A stretch of DNA of 64,000 bases from Nguyenibacter vanlangensis (GCF_038719015.1 NZ_CP152276.1:2647501-2711500), one strand, 5' to 3'. Shown: positions 9,433 to 18,857, numbered from the stretch's first letter. The notes: generated by a model from the sequence alone, not told the origin. Translations and numbers: made by a program.

Positions 9433-9561
9433 CCCTATCATAGATCGCCGTAAGGCCGGAAGCCGGCGCGACTGCGCCGTCTGTTTCGTCGCCCGAGCCA
9501 GAACACGAAGGGTTGCAGCACCATAATCGTCACGAAACACCAGCGCGTTGCCCGTCCTCAT
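9433..9561 (-). mobile_element. IS630-family transposase N-terminal remnant
   Basis: The minus-strand stretch FRDDYGAATLRVLARATKQTAQSRRLPAL aligns with the N-terminus of the IS630 transposase at 16497 (LRDDYSASDLRRLAARSQQANAARRLLAL). Only about 43 residues remain. It abuts the truncated MFS gene and probably marks the rearrangement that removed the 5' half of that gene. Confidence 0.65.
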
Positions 9562-9744
9562 GAATCATATTGCGCCTCTCATGTTACCCCACGAACCCGC
9601 ATCATTTGTCGAAGCAAAGCCAAATTGGTATAATGCCGATTTTGTGAAAGGGTGGACCATTCCATAAATTCAGGATAGGCCCATGATCCATTCTTTCTCG
9701 GCCGCCCTGAGCTTGGCATTCAGCGCCTCTCACGCTAATTTCTG

Positions 9745-10293
9745 TTAGAAGCTCGGGGGCGTGCAGGCACTGATGACCTGACACGCTTCCGACCCCACGC
9801 AACGAAAGCGATGCGGCCGATGGCTTTCGAAATAATAGGCATCGCCCGGCCCAAGGATCTTGCGTTCATCGTCGACCGTGACCTCCAGTCGGCCCGACAG
9901 AATAATGCCCCCCTCTTCTCCGTCATGAATCAGGGGGACCTTCCCTGTATCCGAGCCCGGCTGATAGCATTCCTTCAGGATCTGAAGACTGCGACCGAAC
10001 AGATTGTCACCGACCTGTCGGTATGAAATCGCCCCCTTGCCGATTTCTGCCAATTCCTCCGATGCGTAGAACACCTTCCGGGAACGATCGGGCTCAAGCG
10101 CAAAGAATTCGGCCAGCCCGATCGGAATTCCATCAAGAATGCGCTTCAGCGCACCCACGGACGGGTTCGACGAGTTGGACTCTATCAGGGAAATCGTCGA
10201 ATTCGTGACACCCGTCCGTTTGGCCAGTTCCCGCTGCGACAGATTATGGGCCAAGCGAAAATGGCGCAGACGATTGCCGATATCGACCGACAT
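9745..10293 (-). CDS. XRE-family regulator with C-terminal cupin domain (PuuR-like)
   Basis: 182-residue repressor-type protein. An HTH_3 domain occupies residues 3-60 (IGNRLRHFRLAHNLSQRELAKRTGVTNSTISLIE), and a cupin covers about residues 105-175 (GGIILSGRLEVTVDDERKILGPGDAYYFESHRPHRF). This architecture is typical of PuuR-like controllers of amine and amino-acid catabolism, in which the cupin senses a metabolite. I use the ATG at 10293; a TTG at 10326 is the only upstream option. The gene is divergent from the aminotransferase gene with a 142-base promoter region, so control of the aminotransferase-decarboxylase pair is likely. Confidence 0.88.
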   Translation of the reverse strand: MSVDIGNRLRHFRLAHNLSQRELAKRTGVTNSTISLIESNSSNPSVGALKRILDGIPIGLAEFFALEPDRSRKVFYASEELAEIGKGAISYRQVGDNLFGRSLQILKECYQPGSDTGKVPLIHDGEEGGIILSGRLEVTVDDERKILGPGDAYYFESHRPHRFRCVGSEACQVISACTPPSF

Positions 10294-10435
10294 CTTGTTC
10301 CGTTCCCGGTGTTGAATATATCGCAAATCTAGGCATGACGCTCACGCCGATTCAAGAGGTTGCGCGCGAAGAGAAAAGGACTTGTTCACACGGCCGGAAT
10401 CGTTGATCCCACAGGCTCATTCATGGGAGCCCGGC

Positions 10436-11770
10436 ATGAGCCCGACCGCGAAAACGAATATGCCTGTTCTGGATAATTTCTGGATGCCCTTTACCGCGAA
10501 CCGGCAATTCAAGGCGGCGCCGCGCCTCCTAGCCGGTGCCGAAGGCATGTATTACACCGACATCGATGGCCATCGGGTCATGGACGGTACCGCGGGGTTG
10601 TGGTGCGTCAATGCGGGCCATGGCCGTCGGCAGATCACCGACGCCGTCACCCGCCAGCTTGCGACGCTGGACTTCGCCCCGACCTTCCAGATGGGCCATC
10701 CGATCGCCTTTGAATTCGCCGAGAGGCTGGCCGCGATCGCTCCTGGCGGCCCGGCGGCCGGGCTCGACCGCGTGTTCTTTACCGGGTCCGGCTCGGAATC
10801 CGTGGAAACAGCGCTGAAAATTGCGATCGCCTATCAGCGGGCCATCGGCCAGGGCACACGTACCCGCGTCATCGGCCGGGAAAAGGGCTATCATGGTGTC
10901 GGCTTCGGAGGTATCTCGGTCGGCGGTCTGGTGAACAACCGCCGGGTCTTTCCCCAGATTCCCGCCGCGCATTTGCGCCATACGCTCGACATCCCGCGCA
11001 ATGCCTTCTCGAAGGGGCTGCCGCGGCACGGGGTCGAACTGGCGGAGGATCTGGAACGTCTGGTCGCGCTGCACGGCGCCGAGACCATCGCCGCCGTCAT
11101 CGTCGAACCGATGTCGGGATCGGCGGGTGTCGTCCTGCCGCCCAAGGGCTATCTGGAGCGACTGCGCGCCATTGCCGACCAGCACGGCATTCTTCTCATT
11201 TTCGATGAAGTCATTACCGGCTTCGGGCGGCTGGGCACCCCGTTCGCGACGGATTATTTCGGCGTGATCCCCGATCTGGTCACCACCGCCAAGGGCCTGA
11301 CCAACGGTACCATCCCGATGGGCGCGGTCTTTGCCAGCCGCAAGGTCTATGATGGTCTCATGACCGGGCCGGAACAGCAGATCGAACTCTTTCACGGCTA
11401 CACCTATTCCGGCCACCCGGTCGCCTGCGCGGCGGGTCTGGCGACACTCGACGTCTACGCCGAAGATGGACTCCTGACGCGGGGCGCCGAACTCGCCACC
11501 TATTGGCAGGACGCCCTGCACAGCCTGGCCGACCGGCCGCATGTCCTCGATATCCGCAATCTCGGACTGGTCGGCGCAATCGAACTGGCCGCGCGCGACG
11601 GCGCGCCCGGCGCGCGCGCCTATGACGTCTTCGTCGATTGCTTCCACAAAGGCCTGCTCATCCGCGTCACCGGCGACATCATTGCCCTCTCTCCGCCCCT
11701 GATCGTCACGACGGATCATATCGATACCATTGTCTCGATTCTCGGCGACGTAATCACCCGCGCTGCCTGA
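10436..11770 (+). CDS. Beta-alanine (omega-amino acid):pyruvate aminotransferase
   Basis: Class III PLP-dependent aminotransferase, 444 residues. The opening LDNFWMPFTANRQFK and DGTAGLWCVNAGHGR are characteristic of beta-alanine:pyruvate transaminases. Other landmarks are FFTGSGSESVETALK, EKGYHGVGFGG, the IFDEVITGFGR motif and the PLP-lysine segment TTAKGLTNGTIPMGA. The reaction would convert beta-alanine plus pyruvate to malonate semialdehyde plus L-alanine. The ATG at 10436 follows GGGAG; a TTG at 10382 is possible but weaker. The next gene, 43 bases downstream, encodes a malonate semialdehyde decarboxylase, which supports beta-alanine as the natural substrate. Confidence 0.88.
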   Translation: MSPTAKTNMPVLDNFWMPFTANRQFKAAPRLLAGAEGMYYTDIDGHRVMDGTAGLWCVNAGHGRRQITDAVTRQLATLDFAPTFQMGHPIAFEFAERLAAIAPGGPAAGLDRVFFTGSGSESVETALKIAIAYQRAIGQGTRTRVIGREKGYHGVGFGGISVGGLVNNRRVFPQIPAAHLRHTLDIPRNAFSKGLPRHGVELAEDLERLVALHGAETIAAVIVEPMSGSAGVVLPPKGYLERLRAIADQHGILLIFDEVITGFGRLGTPFATDYFGVIPDLVTTAKGLTNGTIPMGAVFASRKVYDGLMTGPEQQIELFHGYTYSGHPVACAAGLATLDVYAEDGLLTRGAELATYWQDALHSLADRPHVLDIRNLGLVGAIELAARDGAPGARAYDVFVDCFHKGLLIRVTGDIIALSPPLIVTTDHIDTIVSILGDVITRAA

Positions 11771-11813
11771 CGGAGAAGCCTTCGTCAACGTCATTCACAC
11801 GAAAGGAACGCCT

Positions 11814-12203
11814 ATGCCCCTGATGAAATTCCACGTCCTGAAGGGACGGACACCGGCAGAGATCGATCAGCTTCTCGATGCCGCCCATGAGGCGATGCTG
11901 CGTGCGTTCAAGGTACCGGCCCGAGACCGCTATCAGATCCTGGTCGAACACGAGCCCACGCATCTGCGCGCGCTGGATACCGGCCTCGATATCCCGAGAA
12001 CCGAGAAATTCGTCCTGCTCGAAGTCGTCTCGCGGCCACGCAGCCGCGAGGCCAAGCTGGCTTTCTACGAGATCCTCTGTGCCGAATGGCAGGACAAATG
12101 TGGAATCGCACCGTCGGACGTCATGATCTCGTTTGTCCAGAATACCGACGATGACTGGTCTTTTGGTAACGGTCGTGCCCAGTTTGTGACGGGTGAATTG
12201 TAA
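11814..12203 (+). CDS. Malonate semialdehyde decarboxylase (tautomerase superfamily)
   Basis: 129 residues. After Met removal Pro becomes residue 1, the hallmark of the tautomerase superfamily. Numbered from that Pro, the protein has Asp37, Arg73, Arg75, Trp114, Phe116, Phe123 and Leu128, the catalytic and hydrophobic-wall residues I recall for characterised malonate semialdehyde decarboxylase, in a chain of the same length. The reaction yields acetaldehyde and CO2. The gene directly follows the omega-aminotransferase, which would supply the substrate. The known role of this enzyme is in halogenated-alkene breakdown; its pairing with a beta-alanine transaminase is uncommon. A promiscuous tautomerase or hydratase activity is also possible. 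Confidence 0.82.
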   Translation: MPLMKFHVLKGRTPAEIDQLLDAAHEAMLRAFKVPARDRYQILVEHEPTHLRALDTGLDIPRTEKFVLLEVVSRPRSREAKLAFYEILCAEWQDKCGIAPSDVMISFVQNTDDDWSFGNGRAQFVTGEL

Positions 12204-12256
12204 TCTTCCAACCATGCGCGGATGACAAGACCGATGGGAATAGCCTTGCACGGTCA

Positions 12257-12470
12257 AAGTGCCTGGGCAAGCGCCGCCATTGGCAACCGGTCGTGACGAT
12301 ATAGAGGATCACCTCCATGACGCGGCGCAAATCAGTACGTCGCGGCCTCCCCAGTCGTTTCCGCTCGGGCATCAGTGGCGCAAGCAGCGCCCATTCCGCA
12401 TCGCGCAGGTCGCTTGCATACTCCAGATTGTCCTCGCAATACTGCGCACGGGCGATTTCAGTCTACGTCC
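12257..12470 (-). mobile_element. IS5-family transposase N-terminal fragment
   Basis: The minus strand reads TEIARAQYCEDNLEYASDLRDAEWALLAPLMPERKRLGRPRRTDLRRVMEVILYIVTTGCQW (given here only as landmarks YASDLRDAEW and TGCQWR), the N-terminus of an IS5/IS1031-type transposase. The terminal inverted repeat upstream and the rest of the gene are missing. Confidence 0.75.
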
Positions 12471-12522
12471 TGTCTGCATTCAGGGACTTCTTTTGAATTG
12501 AAGTTCAGATTCAGGGTTGCCG

Positions 12523-12690
12523 ATGGAGGACGAGCCTTTCCAACGCTTCCGACGGATCGCCCTGCGATGCGAAAAGACACTCACCGCCATCATGGGCTTC
12601 ACCCATCTCGCATGCGCCATGATCTGGCTACGCTGAAGGCAGACAGGACCTGGGCCATCTTGATCGCATCAGGTTCTCGCAAACCCACGG
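12523..12690 (+). mobile_element. IS5-family transposase C-terminal fragment and right end
   Basis: On the plus strand FQRFRRIALRCEKTL to FTHLACAMIWLR-stop is the C-terminus of an IS5-type transposase, followed by the terminal repeat AGGTTCTCGCAAACCC at 12670-12687. The fragment faces the N-terminal fragment at 12257-12470 head to head, so this is a rearranged IS, not a deleted one. The same terminal repeat occurs at 34018-34035. Confidence 0.65.
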
Positions 12691-12695
12691 ATCAG

Positions 12696-13613
12696 TCACA
12701 GGTGATGTGACGGCAACAGGGTCGGATCTGAAAGCGATTTCCGAACCGTCTCATACAGCTGTAGCACCGGCGCGGTAAAGACATGCCGGTTGCGGGCGAC
12801 CAGCACCAGTTCTCGCGCGGGCAGCATCTCGCGAACCTGAATCGGCACCAATGTCTCCGCAATGGCGCGATGCGTGAACGACGCACTGGTCAACATCGTC
12901 ACGCTGTCGGTGTTCACGGTCAGGAGATGCGCCGTCACCGTGGCCGTACATTCCGTCACCCGTTCGGGAAAGCGCAGCCTCTCCTGGGTAAACAAGCGGT
13001 GGAACGGCGCGGTCACATCGTCGCGCGGATCGTGGACCACCCATTCCTGGTCCAGCAGATCACGTATCGACCGCGCCTCACGCAGCGGATGCCCCTTGCG
13101 GCAGGCCAGCAGAGAGGGAATATGCCGTAGCAGCACACACTCGTCTGGCCGGCTATAGGCAGGCATCTGTGAACTGAGGGCGAAATCGAGCGTACCGTCG
13201 CGCAGTTCCTGCATCAGCTGGCTGGGACGCATTTCCAGAACCCGTAGACGGATCTTCGGATTACGTCGGCGAAATTCTATGATACAGTCACCGATTTCCT
13301 TCATGATCGAAACGACCGGGGTGATACCGATCGTCGTCGTGATGTTCCCGGAATCCTCCGCTTCCAGCAGGTCGTCCTTCGCCCGGCGCACGCTTTCATT
13401 GATGAAGCGGGCATGCATGACCAGCCGCTGCCCCTGCGACGTCAGACGCGCCCCCTTGTTCGATCGTTCGAAGAGCGCGATGCCCAGTGACGATTCCAGT
13501 TCCTTGATCGCCTTGCTCAGCGCGCCCTGGGTGATATTCAGCGTCTCGGACGCGGCATTGAAGCTCCCGGTTTCGGCCAGCGCGACGAGTGCGCGCAAAT
13601 GGTGCAGCTTCAC
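12696..13613 (-). CDS. LysR-family transcriptional regulator
   Basis: 305 residues from a GTG at 13613, which follows AGGAGG at ideal spacing; the longer frame has no such site. An N-terminal winged HTH is at residues 1-60 (LHHLRALVALAETGSFNAASETLNITQGALSKAIKELE), then a helical linker and a type 2 periplasmic-binding-fold effector domain (ITTTIGITPVVS to the end). It lies between the beta-alanine pair and the convergently unlinked amidohydrolase gene, both of which it might control. Effector unknown. Confidence 0.9.
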   Translation of the reverse strand: MKLHHLRALVALAETGSFNAASETLNITQGALSKAIKELESSLGIALFERSNKGARLTSQGQRLVMHARFINESVRRAKDDLLEAEDSGNITTTIGITPVVSIMKEIGDCIIEFRRRNPKIRLRVLEMRPSQLMQELRDGTLDFALSSQMPAYSRPDECVLLRHIPSLLACRKGHPLREARSIRDLLDQEWVVHDPRDDVTAPFHRLFTQERLRFPERVTECTATVTAHLLTVNTDSVTMLTSASFTHRAIAETLVPIQVREMLPARELVLVARNRHVFTAPVLQLYETVRKSLSDPTLLPSHHL

Positions 13614-13772
13614 CTGGCCCTCCTCTCGGTCGCATCGCTTGCCCTGCTCCCGCGACGACACGACAAGCCGCCGGGAGCGTAACAGAACCCTAAAGGCCCG
13701 AAGACCATGTCACAAGACACGACCGGACGGAAAAGGCGACCGTGCCACCAGCCCGCATTTTCAATCAGGGTC

Positions 13773-15215
13773 TCAGATTTCGGGAACCAGGTCGAGCGAC
13801 GGCGAGACATCCGCCGGAATCGGGCAGACATAAGAGGCCCTACGCAGCTTGTCCGCCAGAGCCGAACGGGCCGCATCCAGCAGGCCGGGCTGGGTCAGCA
13901 CCTCGATGGCGGTGGCAGCCATCAGTTTCGCCACATGGATCATCCCCGTATGCGCAAGCGAGGATTTTCCCTGGGCCACCATCTGCCAGGAATGGAGCGC
14001 CGTCCCGATGGCACAGGTCGCGCCGAGGGCCTGCACGGTCGGCACCTGCCAGCTCACATCTCCGACGTCGGTTGACCCCATCATCCCGCCGGGCGACTGC
14101 CCCTCAGGCAGCAGGGGCGGCACCACGTCACAGACCACCAGTTCTTCGCTCCCCCGGACGAGGGGCGCGAGCAGCCGGCGAGCGGTCTGCAATTCACCTT
14201 CCGAGAAGGTCTTCCGCATCTCTCGGGCAACAGCGCGATCGGCCTCCGAGAACCGCGGCGGCCCCAGGCGCTCCAGGCATCGCTGCATCGCCTGCTCCAG
14301 CGGGCGGTTGGGCAGCAGCTCCGCCATGCCGCTGATCACGCGCGACGACATCGTCGTCTCCGTCATCATCGCGGCCCCTTCCGCGATTCTCCGCACCCTT
14401 CCTGCCAATTTCAGCATTTCGTCCAGTTCCATGGCGCGGACGGAATAGGCCAGAACGGCCCGGGACTGCACGACATTCGGCGCGGTGCCCCCCGCATCCA
14501 CATAGGCATAATGGATCCGCGATGTCGGCAGCATATGTTCACGCAGGTAATTCGCCCCGATATTCATCAACTCTGCAGCATCCAGTGCCGACCGGCCCAG
14601 AAAGGGAGCGGCGGCGGCATGGGCGGCCCGCCCGACAAACGTGAAATCAATCCGCTGCGAGGCCAGCGATGCGGCGGGTGCCACGCCCGCTATCCAGAAC
14701 GGATGCCACGAGATCGCGATATCGACGTCATCGAACACGCCCTCACGCACCATGAACCCCTTTCCGGCCCCGCCTTCCTCCGCCGGGCAGCCATAATACC
14801 GTACCCGGCCGGGCGTGCCGGTGGTCGCCAGCCACTCCCTGATGGCATTCGCGGCCAACGCGGCGCCCGCACCCAGAAGATTATGTCCACACCCATGACC
14901 GTTGCCATCACCCGACAGAGGCATGCGTTCCGTCGCGCCCGCCTGCTGGCTCAGCCCCGGCAGCGCGTCATACTCCCCAAGAAAGGCAATGACCGGCCCA
15001 CCCTCCCCAGATTCGGCCATGATGGCGGTCGGCAGTCCCCCCACATCGACGGTAACGCGGAAGCCTTCTTCCTCCAGCCGCCGCTTGTGCAGCGCGACCG
15101 ACCGGTATTCCTTGTAATTGAGTTCCGGCGCCTCCCACACGGCGTCGCTGAGGGCGGTAAAGCGCTGGCTGCCGGCATCGACCAGCCTCCAGATCGTCTC
15201 GCAATTGCCGCTCAT
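13773..15215 (-). CDS. M20-family metallo-amidohydrolase (AbgB-like)
   Basis: 480-residue di-zinc peptidase/amidohydrolase. HGCGHN near residue 104 supplies a metal ligand; CPAEEGGAGK carries the general-base Glu; a Bacterial dimerisation domain follows (FVGRAAHAAAAPFLGRSALDAAELMNIG) and a late HTG supplies the last ligand. The pattern NYKEYRSVALHKRRLEEEGF at the start and overall length resemble AbgB, the p-aminobenzoyl-glutamate hydrolase subunit, but no AbgA partner is present. It is the last gene of a minus-strand set with a TonB receptor, an amidase and an MHS carrier, so a secreted or imported amide is the likely substrate. Confidence 0.85.
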   Translation of the reverse strand: MSGNCETIWRLVDAGSQRFTALSDAVWEAPELNYKEYRSVALHKRRLEEEGFRVTVDVGGLPTAIMAESGEGGPVIAFLGEYDALPGLSQQAGATERMPLSGDGNGHGCGHNLLGAGAALAANAIREWLATTGTPGRVRYYGCPAEEGGAGKGFMVREGVFDDVDIAISWHPFWIAGVAPAASLASQRIDFTFVGRAAHAAAAPFLGRSALDAAELMNIGANYLREHMLPTSRIHYAYVDAGGTAPNVVQSRAVLAYSVRAMELDEMLKLAGRVRRIAEGAAMMTETTMSSRVISGMAELLPNRPLEQAMQRCLERLGPPRFSEADRAVAREMRKTFSEGELQTARRLLAPLVRGSEELVVCDVVPPLLPEGQSPGGMMGSTDVGDVSWQVPTVQALGATCAIGTALHSWQMVAQGKSSLAHTGMIHVAKLMAATAIEVLTQPGLLDAARSALADKLRRASYVCPIPADVSPSLDLVPEI

Positions 15216-15258
15216 GAAATATTCTCCTTCCAGGATTTTCTCTTTTTAAAAAAAATGT

Positions 15259-16409
15259 TCAGAAATTGAATCCGAACCGCCCGCCGATGAAGCGCGGTGG
15301 AGAAGGCATATAGTAATAGGTGGTGGTTTCCATGCCAGCGCTCACCTCGTAATGGCGCTGCAGGATGTTGGAGGCATAGGCGGTCACAGACCAGCGGCCG
15401 GAAGCAGGCCGGAACGTCATATGCGCACCCAGCAGGAAATATGACGGCATCAGGGACATGCCGGAGGTCACGCCGGGCGACATGGCCTGCGCGCCGCGAT
15501 AACTGCCGTCGACGGCGGTGACCCATTCATATCCGTTCAACGGATTGAACCGGTATTCTGCCGTTCCACTCATGGAAAGTTTCGGCATGCCGGTATCGGT
15601 CCCGGAATAATCGGTATAGAAGGCCTGCCACACACCACCATGGGTCTGAGCATATGCGGCGACGGCAGCCGTGTTAAGCGTCTGGTATATCTGGTAGTTT
15701 CCACGCTGGTAACCAAGATTCCCACTAAGGAAGATATGCCTGAAAGGATGGATTTCCGTATTCAGTTCAATCCCCCAGATCTGTGATTTTGGCGCGTTCA
15801 TGAACATTCCCAACGGCCCGTAATTCGGCACGAGAAGCGACGTCAGCACCTGCTGGTCGTGGTAGTCGTAATAGAATGCGGCCCCGTTCAGGCGAAAGAC
15901 ATTCGGAACGATATCGCTCTTGAAGCCCACCTCATAAGCCAGCAGCGTTTCTGGCTTATAGGGTGCAAGTTGCGCCTGGACCACGGTATTGTTCGCGGTA
16001 AACCCTCCGGGCTTGAACCCCTTGCTGACCTTGAAATAGGCCATCAGGTTTGAGACAGGCTGCCACTGCACGCCAACAACGCCGCTGAACTGGTTAGCAG
16101 ACGTCGCTTCATTGTTGAAGTTCAGGGTGCTGATCCCGAAATGCCTTGTGGCCAGTCCCAGAAGCTGCCGGTCGTCTGCCTCATGCGTAATGCCGCCAAA
16201 CAGGGTAACGTTATGCGGAAATCTGTACGAAAGATGCGCAAACTGCGAAAATGTCTGCTGGTTCTGCTGGTACGATGTTTCGGACATATAGCCGCGCTGC
16301 GGCAGATATTGCGTGAAGTCCATGAAGAATTGCTGCGCCATGCGGACGCGATCGTAATAAGCCCCGATGTTCCACTGGAAGGGGCTCTGCTGATGCGCCG
16401 ATTTCAGGC
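15259..16409 (-). pseudogene. TonB-dependent receptor, 3' part (beta-barrel), split by IS630
   Basis: Encodes the C-terminal half of an outer-membrane TonB-dependent receptor: FQWNIGAYYDRVRMAQQFF, FSGVVGVQWQPVSNLMAYFKVSKGFKPGGF and the closing beta-strand FIGGRFGFNF with a terminal Phe. It continues directly from the 5' part at 17576-18761. Deleting the IS and one copy of the 3-bp duplication TGA joins the halves in frame as FSQEL-SLKSAHQQ. The interruption is therefore recent. Confidence 0.88.
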
Positions 16410-16412
16410 TGA

Positions 16413-17575
16413 TACCAAAGGACGTAGCCACTGACTCGTGTGTGAAGTGACGAACGGCGCCGGCTCTGATTCTCTTGATGCGGGAGGATCTGGCTGATGA
16501 CGGCGGCGGTAAAGCTACGAGATGACTATTCGGCCTCTGATCTGAGGCGACTTGCGGCGCGCAGCCAGCAGGCGAACGCTGCGCGCCGGCTTCTGGCCCT
16601 GGCGGCGATCCGTGACGGGTCCAGCCGGACGGATGCGGCCCGCGTAGGCGGCATGGATCGCCAGACATTGCGAGACTGGGTTCATCGCTTCAATGCCGAA
16701 GGACCCGATGGCCTGCGCGATCATCAGCACGCGGGGCCAGCCTGCCGATTGAACGGGGCACAGCAGGCCGAATTGAAGGCCCTGGTCGAGGCGGGCCCGG
16801 ATCGGCAGCGCGATGGCGTGGTGCGCTGGCGCCGGGTCGATCTGCAACGCGTGATCGAGGAGCGCTTCGGCGTCGTCTACCACGAGCGGCACGTGTCCAC
16901 TCTGCTGAAACGGCTTGGTTTTTCCCATGTCAGCGCCCGGCCACGCCATCCGGGTCAGGACGCTGGCGTCATGGAGGCGTTTAAAAAAACTTCCCCCGCA
17001 TCCTGAACGCCCATATCGGCCATCTGCCTAAGGGCAAGCCGATCGAGATCTGGTTCCAGGACGAGGCCCGGATCGGCCAGAAGAACGGGATCGTCCGACA
17101 ATGGGCCCGGCGCGGCACGCGGCCACGCCAGCCGGCCGACCAGCGCTACGAGAATGCCTGGCTGTTCGGGGCGATCTGCCCGGCGCGCGGCAAAGCCGCC
17201 GGCCTGGCGCTACCGTTCATCGGCACGGCCGGCATGCAACTGCATATCGAGGAAATCTCACGCTGCGTCGCCCGCGGTGCCCACGCTGTCGTGCTGCTCG
17301 ATCGCGCAGGATGGCATACCACCGACAAGCTGAAGCTGCCCCGCAATATCAGCCTGATCTTCCTGCCGTCCCGCGCTCCCGAACTGAACCCGGTCGAGAA
17401 TATCTGGCAGTTCCTTCGCGCCAACTGGCTGTCCAACACCGTCTTCGACGGCATCGATCACATCATCGACGCCGCCTGTTCCGCCTGGAACAATCTCGCC
17501 GCCCTCCCGGAAACCATCCGATCCATCGGACTCAGAAAATGGGCTCACACAAGTCTGTGTCTATAACCGTTGGTA
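16413..17575. mobile_element. IS630-family insertion sequence inside the TonB receptor gene
   Basis: 1163-bp element. The ends are related inverted repeats: TACCAAAGG...TAGCCAC..GACTCGTGTGA on the left and TACCAACGG...TAGACAC..GACTTGTGTGA on the right (read inward). Flanks are TGA on both sides (16410-16412 and 17576-17578), a 3-bp direct repeat whose removal restores the host frame. The family normally duplicates TA, so either the boundary differs or this member uses a 3-bp target. Confidence 0.8.
16497..17566 (+). CDS. IS630-family transposase (probable -1 frameshift)
   Basis: The first frame encodes the HTH domain (LRDDYSASDLRRLAARSQQA to SHVSARPRHPGQDAGVMEAFKK) and stops near 17006. The -1 frame continues NFPRILNAHIGHLPKGKPIEIWFQDEARIG with the DDE catalytic residues (WFQDEARIG, VLLDRAGWHT, LPSRAPELNPVENIWQFLR). 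The switch falls at TTTAAAAAAAC (16980-16990), a slippery A-run, so programmed frameshifting, known in some IS630 elements, is more likely than decay. Confidence 0.85.
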
Positions 17576-18761
17576 TGAGTTCCTGCGAGAACGTGTTGGC
17601 CACGACGTTGCGGTACTGGTCGCCGGTCGCGTATTGCGTGGCATCCTGGTCGGTATACTCGCCGATCCGCTCGGTCTCGAACGCGCTGATGCTGCTCAGC
17701 GTGGCAAAGCCGAGTTGCCGCGACATCTTCAGGTCGGCGCCCCAGAACGTGTTATGTTCCGAAGGCTTGATACTGGCTGAACGCCCGAACAGGGCGGCGA
17801 ATTGCGGGCGCAGGTCCCATTCGGCCTGGTAGAACCCCATATTCGGGCTCGGTCCGACCGGTTGGACGTTCAGGAACGGCTTTCCCGCCACGACCTGGGA
17901 GTCGTCCTGCACCCAATGGCCCGTCAGCATGATGTCGGTCTTCTCGTCCGGCTGCCATCTCAGTTTCGCCCTCAGCGCCCCTTCGTTGGCATCTCCCAGG
18001 TGCGATCCATCCAGCGGCATGCTCTGCCATCCACCGCCCTGCTGTGCCTGCCCGGCAATGCGGAATGAGACGGTGCGCGACAGTGGACCGGAAACATAGA
18101 AATTCGTGCGGCTGCGCGCGTAGCTGGCAATGTCTTCCGACAGCCCGCCATGCCATGTCGCCGTCGGGTCAGCGGTGTGGATGTTGATTTCACCGCCAGT
18201 ATCGGTCTGGCCATGTTCCGTTCCGACCGGACCGGGCGTGACGTCGACTGAAGCAAGGTCGAACATCATGCCATTGCTCATCTGCCCCAGCGGAAACGCA
18301 ACACCGTCGATATAGGTCATGACCGACGACATGGCGTTCTGCGTGTAATCGTTCATGCCGACGCCGCGCAGCAGGTAATTGATCGTCGAGGTTCCGTTCA
18401 TGCTCTGGATCGTCACGTTCGGCAGCAACTGCTGCAAGTCGGCGATGGTGACGACATTGCGGTTGGTCAGTTCCTCGGCGGTGATGCGGGTCGCGGAATC
18501 CGCACTATGCTGCGCCTGGGAAAAGCGGAAGGCCCGGCGCGCGCCGTTGACATCGACCGTCTCGCCCACCGCGACCGGCAGGCGGGTATCCCGGGCCTTT
18601 GCTCGTGCGACGACGGTCGGCTGGCGCCTAGGTGCTGTGGTGGAAGAGTGGGCGGCGCGAACCGGCTTTTTCGGCCCCGCTGCCGCCCGTGCCGAAATAT
18701 CCGACATGATCGTACAGCCGAACAGCATGCAGAAAATTGCGGCGCTTTGTCGCGAAGACAT
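17576..18761 (-). pseudogene. TonB-dependent receptor, 5' part (signal and plug), split by IS630
   Basis: Starts at ATG 18761 with a signal peptide (AAIFCMLFGCTIMSDISARAAA), then a spacer, the TonB box region and the plug domain (RITAEELTNRNVVTIADLQQLLPNV, YLLRGVGMNDYTQNAMSSVMTYIDGV). The barrel begins before the break at NTFSQEL. The first gene-proximal neighbour is the amidase (stop at 18858), so receptor, amidase and MHS carrier form one unit. The IS should also be polar on the amidohydrolase downstream. Ligand unknown; these receptors are not limited to iron. Confidence 0.88.
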
Positions 18762-18857
18762 GACCTATCCTTTACCCTTAGCGGGTTTTCGCAATCCCCG
18801 AAAACGAGACGATCCGAATGATCTGGTGAATGGAGCCGAGCGAAGCGCTGCGGCGAT

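Noticed and set aside
9602..9802. Small minus-strand open frame after the XRE regulator gene
   Set aside because: Overlaps the regulator end, no conserved pattern.
10529..11794. 421-codon minus-strand frame opposite the aminotransferase
   Set aside because: Shadow of a clear class III aminotransferase; composition rich in R, G and D as expected from antisense GC-rich DNA.
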